64,000 nt of DNA from positions 1 through 64,000 of the forward strand of contig JACTMI010000046.1 in assembly GCA_014584695.1 (NCBI GenBank), read 5' to 3'. Numbering within the stretch: position 1 is the first letter of the stretch; each line of letters opens with the position of its first letter. Source of the DNA: Acidobacteriota bacterium (lineage in GTDB: Bacteria > Acidobacteriota > Thermoanaerobaculia > Multivoradales > JAGPDF01). Shown in pieces: positions 45,709 to 59,705 of this stretch. The notes beneath the pieces are model-generated. The model was not told the origin of the DNA and did not search any database. It saw only the letters and a program-made list of their open reading frames with translations. The position numbers and the translations under genes are program-made.

Positions 45709-45855
45709 GAGCGGTGGGGCTCCATGGCGACCGAGAGCGGGAATCCTACCGTGGGCGTCGCGGCACGTGTCCGGTCGGTGAGCCTGTCGAAGGGGGCGCG
45801 GGCGATGCGAGCTGGCGGCGCGGCAAAAGAGAGCGCGAAGTCCTCAATTCTACAC

Positions 45856-45889
45856 TTGACTCGGAGGGAATGCTCGTGAAAGTTTTCAC
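45856..45889 (+). promoter_or_regulatory. Candidate promoter/operator for the ACIII-caa3 operon
   Basis: TTGACT at 45856-45861 matches a -35 consensus, 17 bases before AAAGTT (weak -10). A GTGAAA-N2-TTTCAC dyad (45876-45889) overlaps this -10, as an operator would. TACACT at 45851-45856 could be an alternative -10. The actA ATG is 71 bases downstream. Confidence 0.35.
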
Positions 45890-45959
45890 AAGCTCTTGCG
45901 GCGGCGAAGAGCCGTCCGATATCGTGCCGCGACACCGCTTCTCGAGAGACGGGGACCCG

Positions 45960-46610
45960 ATGGCGCAGATTTTCCCTCGCAGTGCGAATGCCCTGGCTCG
46001 CGGCAGCTTGGTCGTCGGGCTGTTCCTGGTCGTCGCGGCCGGGGCGGCGCTCTACGGCTTCGCCCGCTCGGGCTACGTCACGCGCCAGGGCCTCGTGCTC
46101 GAGCAGCCGGTGCCGTTCTCGCACGATCACCACGTGGCGCAGATCGGCATCGATTGCCGCTACTGCCACACCGCCGTCGAGACGAGCTCCGCCGCGGGCA
46201 TCCCGCCGACTTCGACCTGCATGAACTGCCACAACCAGATCTGGGCCAACGCGCCGATGCTCGAGCCGGTGCGCGCGAGCTTCCGCGACGGCCAGCCGCT
46301 GCGCTGGAACCGCGTCCACGATCTGCCCGACTTCGTCTACTTCAACCACAGCATCCACGTCGCCAAGGGGGTCGCCTGCGTCACCTGCCACGGCCCGGTC
46401 GACAAGATGCCGCTGATGTACCAGGCAGCGTCGCTCCAGATGGAGTGGTGCCTGGCCTGTCACCGGGATCCGGTGGCGAACCTGCGGCCGCGCGAAGAAG
46501 TGACCAACGTCGCCTGGCAGCCGCCGGCCGACCTGGCCGCGCTCCAGCGGGAGCTGGCCCGCGAGTACAACGTCCAGAGCAAGCTCTCCTGCTCGAGCTG
46601 CCACCGCTGA
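45960..46610 (+). CDS. actA: ActA: pentaheme cytochrome c subunit of alternative complex III
   Basis: A 216-residue protein with one N-terminal membrane helix (about residues 13-33) and five CxxCH motifs: CRYCH, CMNCH, CVTCH, CLACH, CSSCH. This count and the order before ActB identify ActA. It transfers electrons from the Fe-S subunit/quinol site to the monoheme ActE or downstream cytochrome c in the periplasm. It is the first gene of the respiratory operon, followed after 8 bases by actB. The start is ATG; the ribosome binding site is moderate (GAGA). Confidence 0.95.
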   Translation: MAQIFPRSANALARGSLVVGLFLVVAAGAALYGFARSGYVTRQGLVLEQPVPFSHDHHVAQIGIDCRYCHTAVETSSAAGIPPTSTCMNCHNQIWANAPMLEPVRASFRDGQPLRWNRVHDLPDFVYFNHSIHVAKGVACVTCHGPVDKMPLMYQAASLQMEWCLACHRDPVANLRPREEVTNVAWQPPADLAALQRELAREYNVQSKLSCSSCHR

Positions 46611-46618
46611 GGCCCCGG

Positions 46619-51104
<4,486 letters not shown>

Positions 51105-51105
<1 letters not shown>

Positions 51106-51659
51106 TGCAGTCCGCGACCGCTCGCCCCGCGCTGCACGGTCTGCTCGCCGAGTACCGCTCCGCCCAGAAGCTGGTGGCGGCGGCCGAGCAGGCCCATCGC
51201 GCCGGTTTCCGGGCGATGGACGCCTACACGCCGTACCCGATCGAGCACCTGTCGGAAGTGGTCTGCGATCACCACAAGTCGAAGGTGCCGCTGATCTGCC
51301 TGACCGGCGGCGTCGTCGGCGCGCTCGCCGGCTGGGCGCTGGTCTACTGGACGTCGACCATCGCCTATCCGGTCAACGTCGGCGGCCGGCCGTTCAACAG
51401 CTGGCCGGCCTTCATCCCGGTGATCTTCGAGTGCACGATCCTGTTCGCGGCCTTCGCCGCCGGCATCGGCATGATCGCCTTGAACCGCCTGCCGGAGCCC
51501 TACCATCCGGTCTTCAACGTCGCGCGCTTCCGCGAGGTCGGCGCGCGGGACGGCTACTTCCTGTGCATCGAGGCGACCGATCCCAGGTTCGAGCCCGCGG
51601 CGACTCGCGAGTTCCTGCTCGCCTCGGGGGCGGTGGAGGTCAACGACGTTGCGCCCTGA
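51105..51659 (+). CDS. actD: ActD: DUF3341 membrane subunit
   Basis: A 184-residue protein of DUF3341 family with two membrane helices (about residues 65-85 and 100-120) and a FRAMDAYTPYPIEHL segment before them, then FNVARFREVGARDGYFLCI after them. In ACIII structures ActD is a two-helix accessory subunit that contacts ActC. Its stop overlaps the TTG start of actE by 11 bases. Confidence 0.93.
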
Positions 51660-52272
51660 CCGCCGCGCCACCGCTCGCCGGGCCACGCTCGCCGGCGCCC
51701 TCGCGCTCGCCGCCCTCGCCGCCGCCGGCTGCCGGCAGGACATGCACGACGCGCCGCGCTACAAGCCGCTCGCCGAGAGCACCTTCTTCGCCGACGGCTC
51801 GGCGGCGCGTCCGCTGCCGGCGGGAACGGTGGCGCGCGGGTTCCTGCGCGACGACAAGCTGTTCCACACCGGCAGAACCGCGGACGGCGCGATGGCCACC
51901 GCGCCGCCGATGCCGGTCACCCGCGAGCTGCTGCTGCGCGGCCGGGAGCGCTACGACATCTTCTGCTCGCCCTGCCACGGCGCGCTCGGCGACGGGCGCG
52001 GCATGGTGGTGCGGCGGGGCTTCAAGCAGCCCTCCTCGTTCCACGTCGATCGTCTGCGCAACGTGCCGATCGGCTACTTCTTCTACAACATCACCAACGG
52101 CTTCGGCGTGATGTCGAGCTACGCCACGCAGATCCCGCCGGAAGATCGCTGGGCGATCTCGGTCTACCTGCGCGCCCTGCAGCGCTCGCAGCACCTCGAG
52201 GCGGCGAGCCTGTCGCCCGAAGACCGCGCCCGCCTGGACGCCACCGTGCCGTCGCCCGCCGCCGGCCACTGA
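51649..52272 (+). CDS. actE: ActE: monoheme cytochrome c lipoprotein subunit
   Basis: A 207-residue lipoprotein-type cytochrome c: signal with LAAAGC at the lipobox, one heme site CSPCHGALGDGRG, and a late ITNGFGVMSSYATQIP with a possible Met ligand. It passes electrons from ActA to external acceptors. The start TTG (51649-51651) overlaps actD and is preceded by GGAGG. Confidence 0.92.
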   Translation: MRPDRRATARRATLAGALALAALAAAGCRQDMHDAPRYKPLAESTFFADGSAARPLPAGTVARGFLRDDKLFHTGRTADGAMATAPPMPVTRELLLRGRERYDIFCSPCHGALGDGRGMVVRRGFKQPSSFHVDRLRNVPIGYFFYNITNGFGVMSSYATQIPPEDRWAISVYLRALQRSQHLEAASLSPEDRARLDATVPSPAAGH

Positions 52273-52294
52273 CCGCCGACGAGAGCGAGCCACC

Positions 52295-53491
52295 ATGAGC
52301 CGATTCGAGTTTCCGCTCCGCGCCGAGGACTTCCGGCCCCCCGGGGACCTGGCGGGCCTGGGCGCCAAGGGCCTGATCGTCGGCGGACTGGCGGCCGCGG
52401 CCACCGTCGCCGGCGCCGTCCTCGACCCGCCGCACTTCTACCCCTCCTACCTGGTGGCCTGGCTGCTCTGGTTCACGGTCGCCTCGGGCTGCCTCGGGCT
52501 GCTGCTGCTCCACCATCTGTCGGGCGGCGCCTGGGGCCTGATGATGCGGCGCCAGATGGAGGCCGGAGCGCGCACGCTGCCGGTGGTCGGGCTGTTCGCG
52601 CTGCCGCTGTTCTTCGGGCTCGACCGGCTCTTCGTCTGGGCGGACCACGCCAAGGTCGAGGCCGATCACCTGCTGCACCACAAGGCCCCCTATCTCAACC
52701 CCGGGTTCTTCGTCGCGCGCACGGTGGTGGCGCTCGCGATCTTCAGCTTTCTCGCCTACAAGCTGTCGAGCGTCTCGGCGCGCCAGGACCGCCAGGGCGA
52801 CCGCGGCGAGGCGGTGGGCATGCGGCGCCTGTCGGCGGTGGGGCTGCTGGTGTTCGTGATCGTCAGCTCGTTTCTCGGCTTCGACTGGCTGATGTCGCTC
52901 GACCCGCACTATTTCTCGAGCCTCTACGGCGCCATCTTCCTGGTCGGCCAGGCGCTCGGCGGTCTGACCTTCCTGATCCTGACCAGCCGTTTCCTGGCGC
53001 AGCGCGCGCCGATGTCCGCGGTGCTCGCGCGGCGCAACTTCCACGACTACGGCAAGCTGCTGTTCGCCTTCGTGATGTTCTTCACCTATCTCGGCATCTC
53101 GCAGTTCATCATCACCTACCAGGGCAACCTGCCCGAGGAGGTGCTCTGGTACCAGGAGCGCTTCCACGGCGCCTGGGGGCTGGTGGCCGCCGGGCTGCTC
53201 GTCTTCCACTTCTTCTTCCCGTTCCTGATCCTGCTGTCGCGCAGCGTCAAGGAGAACGCGCGGACGCTCGCCGCGGTGGCCGCCTTCGTGCTGGTCATGC
53301 GCTGGGTCGACCTGATCTGGAACTCGCGGCCGAGCCTGGTCCACGACGGCCTCGGACTGCACTGGCTCGACGTCGTCGCGCCGCTCGCCGTCGGTGGGCT
53401 GTGGCTGTGGACCTTCAGCCGCGAGCTCGCCGGGCGTCCCCTGCTGCCGGTCAACGATCCGTACCTCGAGGAGGCCCTCGGCCATGACTGA
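52295..53491 (+). CDS. actF: ActF: membrane subunit of alternative complex III
   Basis: A 398-residue protein with about ten membrane helices, related to ActC but shorter and lacking a Fe-S partner site. Marker segments are LLWFTVASGCLGLLLLHHL, FDWLMSLDPHYFSSLYG and YLGISQFIITYQGNLPEE. It pairs with ActC in the ACIII membrane arm. The following gene overlaps its end by 8 bases. Confidence 0.94.
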   Translation: MSRFEFPLRAEDFRPPGDLAGLGAKGLIVGGLAAAATVAGAVLDPPHFYPSYLVAWLLWFTVASGCLGLLLLHHLSGGAWGLMMRRQMEAGARTLPVVGLFALPLFFGLDRLFVWADHAKVEADHLLHHKAPYLNPGFFVARTVVALAIFSFLAYKLSSVSARQDRQGDRGEAVGMRRLSAVGLLVFVIVSSFLGFDWLMSLDPHYFSSLYGAIFLVGQALGGLTFLILTSRFLAQRAPMSAVLARRNFHDYGKLLFAFVMFFTYLGISQFIITYQGNLPEEVLWYQERFHGAWGLVAAGLLVFHFFFPFLILLSRSVKENARTLAAVAAFVLVMRWVDLIWNSRPSLVHDGLGLHWLDVVAPLAVGGLWLWTFSRELAGRPLLPVNDPYLEEALGHD

Positions 53492-53900
53492 GCACGGCTC
53501 GGCGCCGCACGGATCGGGTGGCATCGATCGCGAGATCGACGTCCGCGCGATCAGCCGGCTCGGCATCTGGCTGGCGGCCGTGACGGTGGCCTCCTTCGTC
53601 GTCGGCTGGCTCTTCTACCACGCGCAGTCGCGCTCGGTCACCCGCGCCGACCCGCCGCCGGCGCCGATCGCGGCGGCGCGCGAGGCGCCGTTGCCGCCCG
53701 GGCCGCATCTGCAGGCGCGGCCGGAGAACGAGCTGCGCAACCTGCGCGCGAGCGAGCGGGACCGCCTCGACGGCTGGGGCTGGGTCGACCGCGACGCCGG
53801 CATCGCCCACGTGCCGGTGGCGGTGGCGATCGATCTGGTCGTGGCCGAGGCGCAGGCGGCGGTGCCGGCGAGCCCTGACGAATCGCCGGCGGCGGACTGA
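53484..53900 (+). CDS. Small membrane protein of the ACIII-caa3 operon
   Basis: A 138-residue single-pass protein: cytoplasmic N-terminus, one helix (about residues 24-45, RLGIWLAAVTVASFVVGWLF), a Pro/Ala linker, and a periplasmic tail with NELRNLRASERDRLDGWGWV, then DRDAGIAHVPVAVAIDLV. That tail pattern (L...GWVD..AG..R/H(I/V)P...A..L) recurs near cytochrome oxidase genes in several phyla, where it is called hypothetical. Position between ActF and SCO suggests an assembly role for ACIII or caa3. No metal motif is visible. Confidence 0.75.
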   Translation: MTEHGSAPHGSGGIDREIDVRAISRLGIWLAAVTVASFVVGWLFYHAQSRSVTRADPPPAPIAAAREAPLPPGPHLQARPENELRNLRASERDRLDGWGWVDRDAGIAHVPVAVAIDLVVAEAQAAVPASPDESPAAD

Positions 53901-53905
53901 CCGGC

Positions 53906-54808
53906 GTGCGGAAGGTGTCCGGAACCGTGACTCTCGGGCGGCGCGCCGCCGCGGCGCTGGTGCTCGCGCTGGCCGCGACCGCGGCGCCGGCGCAGTTCAT
54001 GACCGGCCGCGGCATGTCGGAGCGGCGGGCCGACGGCGTCGATCCCCAGCGGGCGCAGCGCATCCTCTCCGAGGTCGGTTTCGACCAGCGGCTGGGCGAG
54101 GCCCTGCCGCTCGACGTGCCGCTGCGCGACGAGACCGGCGCCGCGGTCCGGCTGGGCGACTACTTCGGCCAGCGGCCGGTGCTGATCGCCTTCGTCTACT
54201 ACCGCTGCCCGATGCTCTGCACCCTGGTCACCAACGGCGTGGCGGCGAGCTTCCGCGGCATCCCGTTCGAGCCCGGGCGCGAGTTCGAGGTGGTCTTCGT
54301 CTCGATCGACCCCGAGGACACCCCGTCCGCGGCGGCCGCCAAGAAGGCCGCCGCGCTCGACCGCTACGGCAAGAGCTCGACCGCGGCCGGCTGGCACTTC
54401 GTCACCGGCGACGCGGCGGCGATCGCCGCGGTGACCGAGGCGGCCGGCTTCCGCTACGTCCGCGACGAGGCGAGCGGCGAGTACGCCCACGCCGCCGGCA
54501 TCCTGCTCGCCACGCCGGAGGGCCGGATCGCCCGCTACATCTTCGGCATCGACTACGCGCCGCGCGACTTGAAGCTCGCCCTGGTCGAGGCCTCCGAGGG
54601 CCGGGTCGGCGGCGTCGTCGACCAGCTGCTGCTGCTCTGCTTCCACTACGACGCCGCGCTCGGCCGCTACACCGCGGTCTCGATGCTGGCGCTGCGCATC
54701 GCGGGCGTGTTGACGCTCGCCGCCGTGGTCTCTTTCATCGTCGTGATGCTGGTGCGCGAGCGTCGGTCTCGCCGCCGCCTGGCCGCCGGAGGTGCCGCCT
54801 CGGTATGA
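53906..54808 (+). CDS. SCO1/SenC family copper chaperone
   Basis: A 300-residue protein with an N-terminal signal sequence, a thioredoxin-like SCO domain carrying the copper site (YYRCPMLC, CxxxC, with His in YAHAAGILL) and a C-terminal membrane helix. SCO proteins load copper into the CuA centre of oxidase subunit II, and ctaC follows directly with a 4-base overlap. The C-terminal helix is unusual; most SCO proteins are anchored at the N-terminus. Start GTG at 53906. Confidence 0.92.
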   Translation: MRKVSGTVTLGRRAAAALVLALAATAAPAQFMTGRGMSERRADGVDPQRAQRILSEVGFDQRLGEALPLDVPLRDETGAAVRLGDYFGQRPVLIAFVYYRCPMLCTLVTNGVAASFRGIPFEPGREFEVVFVSIDPEDTPSAAAAKKAAALDRYGKSSTAAGWHFVTGDAAAIAAVTEAAGFRYVRDEASGEYAHAAGILLATPEGRIARYIFGIDYAPRDLKLALVEASEGRVGGVVDQLLLLCFHYDAALGRYTAVSMLALRIAGVLTLAAVVSFIVVMLVRERRSRRRLAAGGAASV

Positions 54809-55776
54809 ACTTCAAGATCCCCTTCGTGCCGGAACAGGCCTCGACGATGGCGCGGGACGTCGACCACCTGACGTTCTTCCTGGTGGCGATGAGCACCTTC
54901 TTCACCGTGCTGGTGGCGGTGATGGTGGTGGTGTTCGCGCTGCGCTACCGGCGGCGCTCGGCCGACCAGGTCGGCTCGAGCTTCGACAACTCGTCGCTGC
55001 TCGAGATCACCTGGACGGTGATCCCGCTGCTGATCGTGCTGTTCACTTTCGTCTGGGGCGCGAAGGTGTTCTTCCGGCTCTACCGGCCGCCCGCCGACGC
55101 GGTGCAGTACTACGTCACCGGCAAGCAGTGGATGTGGAAGACGCAGCACCCCACCGGCCAGCGCGAGATCAACGAGCTGCACGTGCCGCTCGGCCAGCCG
55201 ACGAAGCTGTTGATGACCTCCGAGGACGTCATCCACAGCTTCTTCATCCCCGCCTTCCGGACCAAGGCCGACGTGCTGCCGGGGCGCTACACCACGATCT
55301 GGTTCACGCCCACGAAGACCGGCCGGTTCCACCTCTTCTGCACCGAGTACTGCGGCGCCGAGCACTCGCGCATGATCGGCTGGATCCACGTGCTGGAGCC
55401 GGACGAGTACCAGCGCTGGCTGGCGTCGGTGCCGGTCCAGACCAGCCCGGCGATCGAGGGCGCGCAGCTGTTCGCCCAGCTCGCCTGCGACAGCTGCCAC
55501 CGCGACGGCTCGGACGCGCGCGGGCCGGCGCTGCACGGCCTGTTCGGCCGCGAGGTCCAGCTCGCCGACGGGCGCCGGGTACGCGCCGACGAGAGCTATC
55601 TGCGCGAGTCGATCCTCTCGCCGGGCGCCAAGGTCGTGGCGGGCTACCAGCCGGTGATGCCGAGCTTCCGCGGTCAGGTCTCCGAGGAGAACGTGCTCGC
55701 CCTGATCGACTACATGAAGAGCCTGACCGCGGGCGAGAGCGCCGCGGCCGGGCTCGCGGAGGGTGCCGCGCCATGA
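54805..55776 (+). CDS. ctaC: Cytochrome c oxidase subunit II fused to cytochrome c (caa3 type)
   Basis: A 323-residue protein: two membrane helices, a CuA domain ([10 protein letters not shown] and [12 protein letters not shown] with the Cys, His and Met copper ligands) and a C-terminal cytochrome c (CDSCH, with a likely Met ligand in QPVMPSF). The fused cytochrome makes this a caa3 oxidase, so it can take electrons directly from ActE or ActA. The stop overlaps ctaD by 4 bases. Confidence 0.96.
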   Translation: MNFKIPFVPEQASTMARDVDHLTFFLVAMSTFFTVLVAVMVVVFALRYRRRSADQVGSSFDNSSLLEITWTVIPLLIVLFTFVWGAKVFFRLYRPPADAVQYYVTGKQWMWKTQHPTGQREINELHVPLGQPTKLLMTSEDVIHSFFIPAFRTKADVLPGRYTTIWFTPTKTGRFHLFCTEYCGAEHSRMIGWIHVLEPDEYQRWLASVPVQTSPAIEGAQLFAQLACDSCHRDGSDARGPALHGLFGREVQLADGRRVRADESYLRESILSPGAKVVAGYQPVMPSFRGQVSEENVLALIDYMKSLTAGESAAAGLAEGAAP

Positions 55777-57416
55777 GCGCCGAAGCGACCGTGCCCGAGG
55801 TCAAGCCGAACTACCTGACGGCCGACCACGGCTTGAAGTCGTGGCTGCTGACGCTCGACCACAAGCGGATCGGGCTGCTCTACCTGCTGGGGGTGAGCTT
55901 CTTCTTCCTGCTCGGCGGCATCTTCGCCATGCTGATCCGCCTCGAGCTGCTGACCCCCGCCGGGGACATGGTCCAGCCGGACACCTACAACCGGCTGTTC
56001 ACCATGCACGGCGTGATGATGATCTTCTTCTTCCTCATTCCGGCGATCCCCGGCATTCTGGGCAACTTCCTGATCCCGATCCAGATCGGCGCCAAGGACC
56101 TCGCCTTCCCGAAGCTCAACCTGCTCTCCTGGTACCTGTTCATGGCCGGCGGGCTGGCGACTTTCGGCGCCATCGTCACCGGCGGCCTCGACACCGGCTG
56201 GACCTTCTACACGCCCTACTCGTCGACCTTCTCGACCACGGCGGTGATCCCGGTCGGCTTGGGGATCTTCGTCAACGGCTTCTCCGGCATCCTGACCGGC
56301 CTCAACTTCATGGTCACGATCCACCGCATGCGCGCGCCCGGGATGACCTGGTTCCGGCTGCCGCTGTTCGTCTGGTCGCACTACGCCACCAGCCTGATCC
56401 AGGTGCTCGGCACGCCGGTGCTCGCCATCACGCTGGTGCTGCTGGTGCTCGAACGGGCCTTCCACATCGGCGTCTTCGATCCCACGCGCGGCGGCGACCC
56501 GGTGCTGTTCCAGCACCTGTTCTGGTTCTACTCGCACCCGGCGGTCTACATCATGATCCTGCCCTCGATGGCGGTGATCTCGGAGCTGATCGCCGCCTTC
56601 TCGCGCAAGCGGATCTTCGGCTACCACTTCGTCGCCTTCTCCTCGATCGCCATCGCGGTGCTCGGCTTCCTGGTCTGGGGGCACCACCTGTTCGTCTCCA
56701 GCCAGTCGGTCTACGCCGGCACCGTGTTCTCGCTGCTGACCATGCTGGTGGCGATCCCGTCGGCGGTGAAGGTGTTCAACTGGTCGTTCACGCTCTACCA
56801 GGGCGCGGTGTCGCTGCACACGCCGATGCTCTACGCGCTCGGCTTCATCGGCCTGTTCATGATCGGCGGCCTGACCGGGGTGTTCCTCGGCACCCTCGGC
56901 TTCGACGTCCACGTGCACGACACCTACTTCGTGGTCGCGCACTTCCACTACGTGATGGTGGGCGGCACGATCATGGGCTACCTCGGCGGCCTGCACTTCT
57001 GGTGGCCGAAGATCACCGGCCGCATGTACTCCGAGTTCTGGAGCCGGATGTCGGCCCTGCTGGTCTTCGTTGGCTTCAACCTGACCTTCTTCCCGCAGTT
57101 CCTGCTCGGCTACATGGGCATGCCGCGCCGCTACCACGCCTATCCGGAGGAGTGGCAGGTGCTCAACGTGCTGTCGACCGCGGGCGCGTCGGTGCTGGCG
57201 CTCGGCTTCCTGCTGCCGGTGGCCTACTTCTTCTGGTCGCTCAAGTTCGGCGCGGTGGCGGGCCGCAACCCGTGGGGCGCGCGCGGGCTCGAGTGGGAAA
57301 CCGACTCGCCGCCGCCGACGCTCAACTTCGACCAGGCGCCGGTGGTCGACCACGAGGCCTACAACTACGCGGACGACGCCGCCACGCCCGGCATGAAGCC
57401 GCTCTCCGCGCACTGA
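55773..57416 (+). CDS. ctaD: Cytochrome c oxidase subunit I (A2 type)
   Basis: A 547-residue heme-copper oxidase subunit I with twelve membrane helices. Metal ligands: [10 protein letters not shown] (His of heme a), FYSHPAVY (CuB His and cross-linked Tyr), GHHLFVSSQ (two CuB His), and [10 protein letters not shown] (heme a3 and a His). Helix VI reads YSHPAVY instead of GHPEVY: the D-channel Glu is replaced by the Tyr-Ser pair that marks A2-type oxidases (as in Rhodothermus and Thermus caa3). It reduces oxygen to water and pumps protons. Confidence 0.97.
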   Translation: MSAEATVPEVKPNYLTADHGLKSWLLTLDHKRIGLLYLLGVSFFFLLGGIFAMLIRLELLTPAGDMVQPDTYNRLFTMHGVMMIFFFLIPAIPGILGNFLIPIQIGAKDLAFPKLNLLSWYLFMAGGLATFGAIVTGGLDTGWTFYTPYSSTFSTTAVIPVGLGIFVNGFSGILTGLNFMVTIHRMRAPGMTWFRLPLFVWSHYATSLIQVLGTPVLAITLVLLVLERAFHIGVFDPTRGGDPVLFQHLFWFYSHPAVYIMILPSMAVISELIAAFSRKRIFGYHFVAFSSIAIAVLGFLVWGHHLFVSSQSVYAGTVFSLLTMLVAIPSAVKVFNWSFTLYQGAVSLHTPMLYALGFIGLFMIGGLTGVFLGTLGFDVHVHDTYFVVAHFHYVMVGGTIMGYLGGLHFWWPKITGRMYSEFWSRMSALLVFVGFNLTFFPQFLLGYMGMPRRYHAYPEEWQVLNVLSTAGASVLALGFLLPVAYFFWSLKFGAVAGRNPWGARGLEWETDSPPPTLNFDQAPVVDHEAYNYADDAATPGMKPLSAH

Positions 57417-57451
57417 GCCACGCCGAGATCGCCGAGACCGAGGAGGATCGC

Positions 57452-58117
<666 letters not shown>

Positions 58118-58119
58118 AG

Positions 58120-58431
58120 ATGTCGAGCCTCCACGTCGTTTCGGTCAAGACCTACGTCGCCATCTTCCTGGCGCTGATGGTGCTCACCGCGATCACCGTC
58201 GCGGTCGCCTTCGTCGACCTGGGTCCGCTCAACAACATCGTGATGCTGGGCATCGCGATCGCCAAGGCGACCCTGGTGGTGCTGATCTTCATGCACGTCA
58301 GGTACTCGACCCGCCTGATCCCGCTGATCGCCGCCGGCAGCTTCTTCTGGCTGCTGATCCTCTTCGGCATCACCATCTCGGACTACCTGACCCGCGGCTG
58401 GCTCGGCGCCGGCACGCCCTGGGGTCACTGA
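58120..58431 (+). CDS. ctaF: Cytochrome c oxidase subunit IV
   Basis: A 103-residue protein with three membrane helices (YVAIFLALMVLTAITVAVAF, IAIAKATLVVLIFMHVRYS, and SFFWLLILFGITISDYL). KATLVVLIFMHVR is typical of bacterial subunit IV/CyoD-like proteins. Last gene of the respiratory operon. Two bases separate it from the ctaE stop. Confidence 0.9.
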   Translation: MSSLHVVSVKTYVAIFLALMVLTAITVAVAFVDLGPLNNIVMLGIAIAKATLVVLIFMHVRYSTRLIPLIAAGSFFWLLILFGITISDYLTRGWLGAGTPWGH

Positions 58432-58457
58432 GCCGGGCCGGCGCGGCCACGGCGTCG

Positions 58458-59042
58458 ATGCGCGGCCCGAGCGCGAGCCTGCTCGACCTGCTGCTCGAGC
58501 TCGAGGGCCTGGACCGGGTCGCCCGCAGCGGCTACCGGTTGCGCGGCGTGAGCGAGGCGGAGTCGGTCGCCGAGCACAGTTTCCACGTCGCCGTGCTGGT
58601 CCGGCTGCTCGCCGCGCGGGAGCCCGGCCTCGACGCCGCGCGCGCGGTCGAGATCGCGCTCCTCCACGACCTGGCGGAGCTGCGGCTCGGCGATCTGCCG
58701 CGGACCGCCGCCGGGTACTTCGAAGCGGGGGCCAAGCACGCCGCGGAGCGCCGCGCCGCCCACGACCTGCTGGCGGCGGCGGACGCGGCCGCGCTCGCGC
58801 GTTACGACGAGTACGAACGGGCCGAGAGCCGCGAGGCGCGCTTCGTCCGCGCCTGCGACAAGCTGCAGCTGATGCTCAAGGTGGCGGCCTACCAGAGCTG
58901 GGGCGAGGGTGCGCTCGAGGAGTTCTGGGGCCAGCCGTTGAATTTCCCGGAGCGGGAGTTCGCCTCGGTCCGCGCCCTCTTCGACGAGCTGCGAGTGCGC
59001 ACTGGGCACGCGCCCGCGGGCGCCGCTCCCGAATCCGCCTGA
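58458..59042 (+). CDS. HD-domain nucleotidase-like protein (YfbR/HDDC2 type)
   Basis: A 194-residue HD hydrolase of the 5'-deoxynucleotidase YfbR/HDDC2 group. Metal ligands appear as SVAEHSFHVAVLV (His), ALLHDLAELRLGD (His-Asp) and a late ACDKLQLMLK (Asp). These proteins remove phosphate from nucleoside monophosphates. It starts 26 bases after the oxidase operon, so it may be co-transcribed, though no functional tie is known. Confidence 0.85.
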   Translation: MRGPSASLLDLLLELEGLDRVARSGYRLRGVSEAESVAEHSFHVAVLVRLLAAREPGLDAARAVEIALLHDLAELRLGDLPRTAAGYFEAGAKHAAERRAAHDLLAAADAAALARYDEYERAESREARFVRACDKLQLMLKVAAYQSWGEGALEEFWGQPLNFPEREFASVRALFDELRVRTGHAPAGAAPESA

Positions 59043-59049
59043 GGCGATC

Positions 59050-59622
59050 TCAATCCGGGTCGACGTGGACGCCGCGGCGCGCCAGGGTCTGGCGCACGCG
59101 GCGGTAGAGGTCGCGTCCGAGCAGGTGCTGGGCGCTCTCGGCGAGGTCGCGGAGCACCTGCCGCAGCTCCTGGTCGCCCCGCCAGTGCTTGCGCGCGTAG
59201 GGCTCGAGCTCGCCGCCCAAGGCCTGGGAGAGGACGGCCGCCGCGAGCACGATGTCGTCCAGGAAGCCGGGCGCGCCGACCACCGCCTCGGGGAAGAGAT
59301 CGATCGGCAGAACGAAATAGGCGAGCGCGCCGCCGATCAGCGAGCGCGCGGCCGCCGGGACCTCCTTGTCGAGGGTCAGCCGGACCAGCAGGATGAAGAC
59401 GTCCGGCACCAGCAGCAGCGCCTGGACCGCCGGCTTGCCCAGCCGCCGCCCCTTGCGCCCCGCCGCCTCGAGCATCCGCTCGCGCAGCCGGTCGTAGAAC
59501 GACAGCAACCCCGCGCTCGGCCCCACCCGCCGCGCGCGCCGCACGAGACCGCCGGCCGCCGCCTCCTCCGGCGCCCCGACCTGCCCGGAGCCCTCCCCCC
59601 GCTCGGGTGCCATGCCGGGCAT
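59050..59622 (-). CDS. DUF1232 (YkvA) family protein
   Basis: A 190-residue protein with a DUF1232 domain: RSLIGGALAYFVLPIDLFPE then GFLDDIVLAAAVL (the YF.SPIDLIPD..P..G..DD pattern). The hydrophobic parts may be membrane hairpins. Function is unknown. The ATG at 59620-59622 is preceded by AGGAA; a second in-frame ATG at 59611-59613 is possible. It converges with the HD gene and is divergent from the protease gene. Confidence 0.8.
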   Translation of the reverse strand: MPGMAPERGEGSGQVGAPEEAAAGGLVRRARRVGPSAGLLSFYDRLRERMLEAAGRKGRRLGKPAVQALLLVPDVFILLVRLTLDKEVPAAARSLIGGALAYFVLPIDLFPEAVVGAPGFLDDIVLAAAVLSQALGGELEPYARKHWRGDQELRQVLRDLAESAQHLLGRDLYRRVRQTLARRGVHVDPD

Positions 59623-59705
59623 TGTACCGTTCCTGCTCGGCCGACGCTCCGCAGCGTGGCGCGTGCTCGAGTCGAGTGGCGCAGGTACGAGCAGGAGAGA
59701 CCGCC

